A stretch of DNA of 64,000 bases from Ruminococcoides sp052118065. GTDB taxonomy: Bacteria > Bacillota > Clostridia > Oscillospirales > Acutalibacteraceae. The stretch spans positions 1-64,000 of the forward strand of contig JBQKHY010000008.1 of NCBI GenBank assembly GCA_052118065.1, read 5' to 3'. Every line of letters begins with the position of its first letter. Within the stretch, counting starts at the first letter, position 1. The position numbers and the translations under genes were made by a program. The notes beneath the pieces are model-generated. The model did not search any database and was not told the DNA's origin. It saw only the letters and a list, made by a program, of their open reading frames with translations. This document shows, in pieces, positions 59,117 to 64,000 of the stretch.

Positions 59117-59701
59117 ATGCTTGTATTAAATAATAAAGCTAAGAAAATTGCAACAAAAATTGTAATGAAAGAAGGAATGTTATATTCCTACAATCCATTG
59201 GATATTCAATATGTACTTATTAATGATAAGTTTTATACCATTGAGGAAGTATATGATTATTTAATAGATTATCATAAAGATAAAATATATCTTTATGGAT
59301 ATTATGGTTCATATATTGTTCCTTGCAGAGCAACAGATGGCCGAAAATATTTGAGGTCTGTGCCGGAACAAGGATTAATGGATAACATTCTGAAATTACC
59401 TAGAACGATATTGGATAAAAGAAAGAAAATTAATATGGAAATTGATGATATTAACATTGAAGAATTTGGAAAGAAATTCAGTGAAACATATTCATTTTTG
59501 TATGAACATACTGATGTGGATGGTTATGATGAAGCTGTCGATATCTTTGATAATCTTATTAAAAATAGTGATGAATTCAAAAATATTTTAAAGGATTTTA
59601 ATGATTATCGGCAAGATTTTATTGCTGGAGATAGAGAAGCAGCATCATTTATATTCGCATTAAGAGAGTTTTGTCCGAAAGTTATTTCAACTATAGAATA
59701 A
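59117..59701 (+). CDS. Unknown 194-residue protein
   Basis: The N-terminal half (PLDIQYVLINDKFYTIEEVY, then YGYYGSYIVPCRATDG) and the helical C-terminal half are not recognised. GAGAGGTAAT precedes the ATG. It is a cassette protein with the preceding gene and ends at a terminator. Confidence 0.6.
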   Translation: MLVLNNKAKKIATKIVMKEGMLYSYNPLDIQYVLINDKFYTIEEVYDYLIDYHKDKIYLYGYYGSYIVPCRATDGRKYLRSVPEQGLMDNILKLPRTILDKRKKINMEIDDINIEEFGKKFSETYSFLYEHTDVDGYDEAVDIFDNLIKNSDEFKNILKDFNDYRQDFIAGDREAASFIFALREFCPKVISTIE

Positions 59702-59718
59702 TTGTAATTTATTCTTTT

Positions 59719-59748
59719 GAGTACCTACAGCAGTAGGTACTCTTTTTT
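59719..59748 (+). terminator. Terminator
   Basis: GAGTACCTAC pairs with GTAGGTACTC and is followed by a long T run. Confidence 0.85.
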
Positions 59749-59767
59749 TATTTTTGTTATTAAAACT

Positions 59768-59908
59768 TCATTATACTGTTAGAGTTTATTTTATGTTTTC
59801 GTGGAGTTTAATAAAATAGATTACTTAATATGTTATATGAAAGGAATAACAAATTGTCAAAATAAAACTCAAAACTAATAATAATATAATATTAAAGGGG
59901 AAAATAAA
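59768..59908 (+). promoter_or_regulatory. Element promoter and structured leader, copy 7
   Basis: TCATTATAC box, TTTATTTTAT with ATAAAATAGA (G-U), loop GTGGAGTTT, ATGAAAGGA and AAACTC. The upstream frame (59837-59878, MKGITNCQNKTQN) nearly repeats that of copy 4. Confidence 0.6.
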
Positions 59909-61060
59909 ATGAAAATTGTAGCAAACAAAAACGATTTATTGAAAGCAGTAAAACTAGTAGGTAAGGCAGTAGCTGCTAAGTCACCAAACCCTGCATTAGA
60001 GGGTATTTATATGGTTGCTAATAAGGAAACAAATGACCTTACTATTAAAGGTTATGACCTTGAACTTGGAATAGAAACTACAATTCCTGTTGATATTGTA
60101 GAAGATGGTACTATATTAGTATCATCAAAGCTATTCACTAATATTATTAGTTCTGCTCCAGATGGTAGAATTCAAATTAGTACAGGAAAAAAGGATGTAA
60201 TTACCATTAAGACTAATGCATCCAGACACAGAATTACAGGGATGGATATTTCAGAATATCCGGAATTTCCAAAAATTAAAGAACTTGATAGTATTGATGT
60301 AAGACCGGATCTTTTAAAAGAGATGATTAAAATGGTTATTTATGCAGCAGGTAAGAATTGTCCTAAACCTGTGCATAATGGTATTCAATTTAAAGTACGA
60401 GAAAATGTTCTATATTTAGTTGGTTTAGATGGCTATAGATTAGCCGTTGCAGCAATGCCAATTGAACATAAGGATGTTGACTTTGTTATGCCGGACAAGG
60501 CACTTACTAGTGTTCTTGAATGTGTATCAGATTACGATAATAAAGTTAAAATTATTGTAAGTGACAGGCATATTATTGTTCAGACAATCTCATATAAGAT
60601 TGTAACTAGGTTACTTGAAGGTGTATTTATGGATTTCGAGGGTATGGTACCTAAGGAGTCAACATTTAGTTGTACTGTGGACCAATACGAATTCTTAAAG
60701 GCTTTACAAAGAATTCAAATTATGAATGATACTAAAGCAACATCACCTATTAAGGTATCTTATGATAAAAATGATGCTGTGCTAAAATGCACCCTCAAAT
60801 CACCAATTGGTGAAGCCTATGAGGAAATTTCTACAAAGGCAAAAAAATGTGATGAAGAACTATTAATCGGATTTAATAATAGGTATCTAATGGACGCAGT
60901 TGAACATTGCATTCGTTTTGATGAAATTCATTTGAATTTCAATGGTCCTTTAAGTCCATTAATCATCAGAAAAACACCAGAGGAAGAATGTGCGTTTGAT
61001 TTCTTCCATATGGTTGTACCTATGAGAATTACTGATGATGTTGCAGAAACTAAAAAATAA
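59909..61060 (+). CDS. dnaN: DNA polymerase III beta sliding clamp
   Basis: The 383-residue protein fits DnaN: N-terminal MKIVANKNDLLKAVKLVGKA, the conserved region LEGIYMVAN, DLELGIETTIPV, ASRHRITGMDISEYPEFP, and the YRLAVAAMP and RIQIMNDTK segments, with three domains of about 125 residues. The C-terminal YPM-like end VVPMRIT is present. Sliding clamps are rarely carried by plasmids but occur on large phages and megaplasmids; this one may keep replication independent of the host clamp. It has its own cassette leader, and AAAGGGGAA precedes the ATG. The C-terminal RIT tail resembles bacterial clamps. Confidence 0.93.
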   Translation: MKIVANKNDLLKAVKLVGKAVAAKSPNPALEGIYMVANKETNDLTIKGYDLELGIETTIPVDIVEDGTILVSSKLFTNIISSAPDGRIQISTGKKDVITIKTNASRHRITGMDISEYPEFPKIKELDSIDVRPDLLKEMIKMVIYAAGKNCPKPVHNGIQFKVRENVLYLVGLDGYRLAVAAMPIEHKDVDFVMPDKALTSVLECVSDYDNKVKIIVSDRHIIVQTISYKIVTRLLEGVFMDFEGMVPKESTFSCTVDQYEFLKALQRIQIMNDTKATSPIKVSYDKNDAVLKCTLKSPIGEAYEEISTKAKKCDEELLIGFNNRYLMDAVEHCIRFDEIHLNFNGPLSPLIIRKTPEEECAFDFFHMVVPMRITDDVAETKK

Positions 61061-61080
61061 TTAAATAGTAATCTGTTTTT

Positions 61081-61115
61081 AGAAAGTCTACTTATCGTAG
61101 GCTTTCTTTTTTTTA
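61081..61115 (+). terminator. AGAAAGTCTAC-type terminator, copy 3
   Basis: AGAAAGTCTAC and GTAGGCTTTCT with a long T run, after dnaN. Confidence 0.85.
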
Positions 61116-61132
61116 TTTTAGTTATTGATAAT

Positions 61133-61266
61133 TCATTATGTTAATAGAATTTATTTTTTGTTTTATGGAGTTTGAAAAATAAATTACTTTGAATTATTTT
61201 GAAAGGAATAGTAAAAGTCAAAATAAATAAACTCTAAATAATAATTATTAATTAGGAGTAATAAAA
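61133..61266 (+). promoter_or_regulatory. Element promoter and structured leader, copy 8
   Basis: TCATTATGT box, AATTTATTTTT paired exactly with AAAAATAAATT (compensatory to TTTTAT copies), loop ATGGAGTTT, TTGAAAGGA and AAACTCT. The frame 61199-61237 encodes MKGIVKVKINKL. Confidence 0.62.
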
Positions 61267-62142
61267 ATGAAAAATGTATATCAAATGGTAACTGATAGAA
61301 TTATCGAGCAACTTAAAAATGGTGTTGTTCCTTGGCTCAAGCCATGGAAAACTTCTGAAGAATTTGCTTATAACAGAGTAACAAAAAAGCCATATAGTTT
61401 TTTAAATCAAATGTTATTACAGCATACCGGTGAGTATGCATCTTTTCAGCAATGGAAAAAACTAGGTGGTAAAATAAAGATGAACGAAAAATCTGAAATA
61501 GTTGTATTTTGGAAATGGTTAAAATATAAAGAAATTAATAAAGAAACTAATGAGGAAGTGGTAAAAGAGATACCTTACCTAAAATATTGTAATGTATTTC
61601 ATATTACCCAAGTTGAAGGTGTGAAACCATTAGATAATAAAAAGGAACTTATTACTAATGACGATTTATTACCTATAGCTAAGGCAGATTCCATTATTCG
61701 TGATTATATTGAAAGGGAAAATATCTCCTTTAATAACACCAAAAGTGATAAGGCTTTTTATAGCCCTATTCTTGATAAGGTTGTTGTACCTGCACTAAAT
61801 CAATTTGATAATGCAAATGAATATTATTCTACACTATTCCACGAGTGCATTCATTCAACAGGTCATAAGTCTAGACTAAACAGACTTAATGATAATAAGT
61901 CTTCAACATTTGGTTCAAAAACTTATTCTAAAGAGGAATTAGTTGCCGAAATAGGCTCTAGCTTTATTATGAATTTACTAGGTATTGAAACTGATACATC
62001 ATTTAATAATTCTGTATCATATATTGATAGTTGGTTAAGTGTATTGGAAAATGATAATAAATTTATTGTCAGTGCAAGTACAAAAGCAGAAAAAGCAGTG
62101 CATTATATTCTAAATGATAATAATGATAATTTAGTAAAGTAA
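61267..62142 (+). CDS. ArdC-like antirestriction/zincin peptidase
   Basis: The 291-residue protein has the ArdC N-terminal ssDNA-binding DUF1738 domain (VPWLKPWKTSEEFAYNRVTKKPYSF, FQQWKKLGGKI) and the C-terminal zincin-like metallopeptidase with the HExxH motif FHECIHSTGHKSRL followed by KEELVAEIGSSFIM. ArdC proteins protect incoming plasmid DNA against restriction. The family length is about 290-310. AGGAGTAA precedes the ATG. It lies just before the CRISPR array, forming an antirestriction/immunity neighbourhood. Confidence 0.88.
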   Translation: MKNVYQMVTDRIIEQLKNGVVPWLKPWKTSEEFAYNRVTKKPYSFLNQMLLQHTGEYASFQQWKKLGGKIKMNEKSEIVVFWKWLKYKEINKETNEEVVKEIPYLKYCNVFHITQVEGVKPLDNKKELITNDDLLPIAKADSIIRDYIERENISFNNTKSDKAFYSPILDKVVVPALNQFDNANEYYSTLFHECIHSTGHKSRLNRLNDNKSSTFGSKTYSKEELVAEIGSSFIMNLLGIETDTSFNNSVSYIDSWLSVLENDNKFIVSASTKAEKAVHYILNDNNDNLVK

Positions 62143-62151
62143 TTTGTTTTT

Positions 62152-62182
62152 AGAAAGTCTACATTAGTAGGCTTTCTTTTTA
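62152..62182 (+). terminator. AGAAAGTCTAC-type terminator, copy 4
   Basis: AGAAAGTCTAC and GTAGGCTTTCT followed by TTTTAC, between the ArdC gene and the CRISPR leader. Confidence 0.8.
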
Positions 62183-62244
62183 CTTATATATAAATATGAA
62201 GAACAGTTGATAAAAAATAAAAAATGTGTTACTATATGAATATA
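62183..62244 (+). promoter_or_regulatory. CRISPR leader region
   Basis: The AT-rich 62 bases between the terminator and first repeat include TTGATAAA and TACTATATGA, a plausible but unproven promoter. No other feature is visible. Confidence 0.35.
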
Positions 62245-63275
62245 TAACTTATACATAATTAAATTCCTACTAATGTAGATCGTCGTGGCTGAACGAAATT
62301 CCTTTGCGTTATATACAGCAATTAAATTCCTACTAATGTAGATTGCAATTCACATTTCAGCATTTGCTGAGTTATATACAACAATAGAATTCCTACTAAT
62401 GTAGATTGTGACATCCTTGTTTACATACCACCGTTATATACAACAATAGAATTCCTACTAATGTAGATGATTTACGGATTGTTTCTATAAATCTAGTTAA
62501 GAACAAAGCACAAATTCCTACTAATGTAGATCAACAACATTGTACCATCTCTAAAAGTTAAGTATAACAATAAAATTCCTACTAATGTAGATTGCCACTA
62601 GGGAATTGCAGTTCTCTAGGTTAAGAACAACACACAAATTCCTACTAATGTAGATTTTCGAGTTCTCATTCTTTTATTCTTTTGTTAAGTACAACGCACA
62701 AATTCCTACAAATGTAGATGAGTGTCCTAAGGCTTCGTTCTCAACAAAGTTAAGAATAACACGCAAATTCCTACTAATGTAGATAGAAATATTTGTTAAT
62801 GTAAAAACATTGTTATATACAACAATTAAATTCCTACTAATGTAGATAGAGAAATTCTTGGAAGTGATTATTTGATATATATAACAATTAAATTCCTACT
62901 AATGTAGATGTCAGTTTGTTAAATGTGAAAACAGTAGTTATATATAACAATAGAATTCCTACTAATGTAGATAAGAACCTTATATAGCTCTGTTCTAATG
63001 TTAAGTACAACACACGAATTCCTACTAATGTAGATTGCGAATATTAGTATGCTTAATAGGGCTGGTTATATACAATAATAGAATTCCTACTAATGTAGGT
63101 GCCCGGCATAATAAAACCTCCAATTATGTTAAATATAACAACTTAATCTCTACTGCTGTAGATGGAAAATAACACATTGTTGCACAAACTGTTAAATTCC
63201 TACTAATGTAGATAAATGTATTTGCAACAATCTGTACGAGTAAAACACAATTTTTTAATCTCTACTACTGTAGAT
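62245..63275 (+). CRISPR. Type V-A (Cas12a-style) CRISPR array, 17 repeats
   Basis: Seventeen repeats of nominally 36 bases share the 3' 19-mer AATTCCTACTAATGTAGAT, which keeps the CTAC/GTAG stem of Cas12a crRNAs. Sixteen spacers of mostly 25-29 bases lie between them. The 5' 16 bases of the repeat vary widely. The first repeat and the last four (R14-R17; CTACTGCTGTAG and CTACTACTGTAG forms) are the most degenerate, and the spacer before repeat 16 is shortened to about 14 bases. No cas12a, cas1, cas2 or cas4 gene occurs in the window, so processing would need Cas12a from elsewhere. Confidence 0.95.
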
Positions 63276-63374
63276 AGTTTTTATGCTATAACTATGTTTG
63301 TATAAGATAATTTGTTGTTCAAATAATACTGCTGTATAACTTAGTTAATATTATTTAATAATTAAAAAGATTAT
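63276..63374. other. Region after the CRISPR array
   Basis: One hundred bases of AT-rich sequence without repeats or coding potential; nothing else is recognised before the terminator at 63375. Confidence 0.5.
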
Positions 63375-63412
63375 GAGTGATAGTAAGTATTACTGTCACT
63401 CTTTTTTATTTT
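63375..63412 (+). terminator. Terminator
   Basis: GAGTGATAGTA pairs with TACTGTCACTC (one wobble) and is followed by a T run, before the last promoter. Confidence 0.85.
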
Positions 63413-63425
63413 CTATATTTAAATT

Positions 63426-63554
63426 CCATTATATTATAAGAATTTATTTTATGATTTGATGGAGTTTGAATAAAATGAATTACTATAAATAGTTTGAAAG
63501 GAACTAAAAAGTCAACTTTGATAAACTCTAAATAAATTAAACGAGGTAAAAATA
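63426..63554 (+). promoter_or_regulatory. Element promoter and structured leader, copy 9
   Basis: CCATTATAT box (one variant base), AATTTATTTTAT with ATAAAATGAATT, loop ATGGAGTTTG, TTGAAAGGA and AAACTCT. The upstream frame (63494-63535) encodes MKGTKKSTLINSK. Confidence 0.6.
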
Positions 63555-63836
63555 ATGAAATTAACTAATATCAAATGGGATGTTGATACTAAAGAAGAAC
63601 TAAAAGAATTACCAAAAACAATGATTTTATCAGATGATTTTAATATTAATAATTATAATGATTCAGATGAATTAATTGATGATATTTCTGATTATATTAC
63701 AGATGAAACAGATTATTGTCATGATGGATTTGATATTGAACTTACTGAGCAAGAATATAGAGATTTGATGTTTAAAATTGATTATTTAAATGATAATCAA
63801 TTATCAGAACTTTATAAAAAATTAAAAAATAGGTAA
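63555..63836 (+). CDS. Small acidic cassette protein
   Basis: The 93-residue protein is strongly acidic (DDISDYITDETDYCHDGFD) with a C-terminal helix. It has the composition of a DNA mimic, which would suit an antirestriction or anti-defence role in this cassette, but that is speculation from charge alone. RBS ACGAGGTAA precedes the ATG. The next gene begins 16 bases later. Confidence 0.6.
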   Translation: MKLTNIKWDVDTKEELKELPKTMILSDDFNINNYNDSDELIDDISDYITDETDYCHDGFDIELTEQEYRDLMFKIDYLNDNQLSELYKKLKNR

Positions 63837-63852
63837 CAGTTGAGGTGTAAAT

Positions 63853-64000
63853 ATGACTGGTAAAATATCGGTTCAAAAAATGTCTAAATCATGGTCATAC
63901 CTTGTACAAGATTATGATGAAAAATACGGAGGAACTTTTTGGCTATTAGTAGTTCCCTTAATGTGTTATGATAATGAAGTTTTCTTTTATGTGTATAAGG
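63853..64000 (+). CDS. Partial gene running off the window end
   Basis: Forty-nine codons are visible from the ATG behind TTGAGGTG. The N-terminus reads MTGKISVQKMSKSWSYLVQD and continues into YGGTFWLLVVPLMCYDNEVF. No family is recognised. It is probably cotranscribed with the acidic gene. The frame is open at the edge. Confidence 0.5.
   Translation, partial: MTGKISVQKMSKSWSYLVQDYDEKYGGTFWLLVVPLMCYDNEVFFYVYK

Noticed and set aside
62245..63275. Search for a Cas12a gene near the array
   Set aside because: No open frame above 900 residues with RuvC motifs lies near it; the large genes are surface proteins. TnpB at 51.5 kb is IS-encoded, not Cas12a.
1..64000. tRNA or rRNA genes
   Set aside because: No T-loop GGTTCGAATCC-like pattern with a matching acceptor stem was recognised by eye on either strand; tRNAscan would settle it.
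1..64000. Phage structural or conjugative transfer genes
   Set aside because: No terminase, portal, capsid, tail, relaxase, VirB4 or coupling-protein motif is visible, so the element type cannot be decided from this window.

Overview
The window is AT-rich (roughly 70% A+T by eye) with short Shine-Dalgarno-led genes and Firmicutes-style signals. It looks like part of a large extrachromosomal element, either a megaplasmid or a plasmid-like phage, of a gut Clostridia bacterium (Lachnospiraceae/Oscillospiraceae range). Supporting features are a ParA/ParB partition pair, an element-borne replication and repair set (two RecD2-like helicases, SSB, RecJ, a CHC2 zinc-finger protein, a DnaN clamp), its own sigma factor, antirestriction genes, toxin-antitoxin-like modules and surface pili. 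No phage structural, conjugation, rRNA or tRNA genes are visible. The species cannot be fixed from the sequence alone.

Layout. 1-7.4 kb: parA, parB, an unknown gene and two tandem recD2-like helicases. 7.4-10.1 kb: a leftward block of small genes (HigA-like, HicB-like, STAS-like, unknown, membrane-anchored protein). 10.1-20.9 kb: CHC2 protein, secreted CAP protein, two unknowns, SSB, RecJ, sigma factor, a membrane protein and an HNH nuclease. 20.9-21.5 kb: a long structured RNA gene behind a perfect sigma-A-type promoter. 21.9-23.2 kb: three unknown small genes. 23.7-40.6 kb: a cell-surface locus with two thioester-domain adhesins, an LPXTG major pilin, a sortase, Big_2 proteins, a lipoprotein, a TadE-like peptide and a transglutaminase-like protein. 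40.6-49.9 kb: defence/toxin-like genes (orphan HicB, MqsR-like plus MqsA-Panacea, an ADP-ribosyltransferase-like protein, a cysteine-peptidase-like operon, and an ATPase + TOPRIM/HicB-like fusion operon). 50-62.2 kb: independent accessory cassettes, including an IS605 element, a GNAT pair, a broken ardA, an LRR protein with 60-bp repeats, dnaN and an ArdC-like gene. 62.2-63.3 kb: a type V-A (Cas12a-style) CRISPR array with no cas gene in the window. 63.5-64 kb: another cassette running off the edge.

Two regulatory layers are visible. Many rightward genes, and the divergent leftward block at 10 kb, are preceded by a box TCATTATAT, usually just after a terminator. In nine cassettes the box is followed by a conserved leader of about 100-130 nt, with a covarying AT hairpin whose GGAGTTT loop can pair with a downstream AAACTC (a tenth copy is partial). 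In contrast, the sigma gene, the long RNA, the MqsR module, the ATPase/TOPRIM operon and the first Big_2 gene carry ordinary TTGaca-N17-TATAAT promoters. The simplest reading is that host RNA polymerase transcribes the sigma gene and the selfish/defence genes, and the element sigma factor then serves the TCATTATAT regulon. This is an inference that needs experiment.
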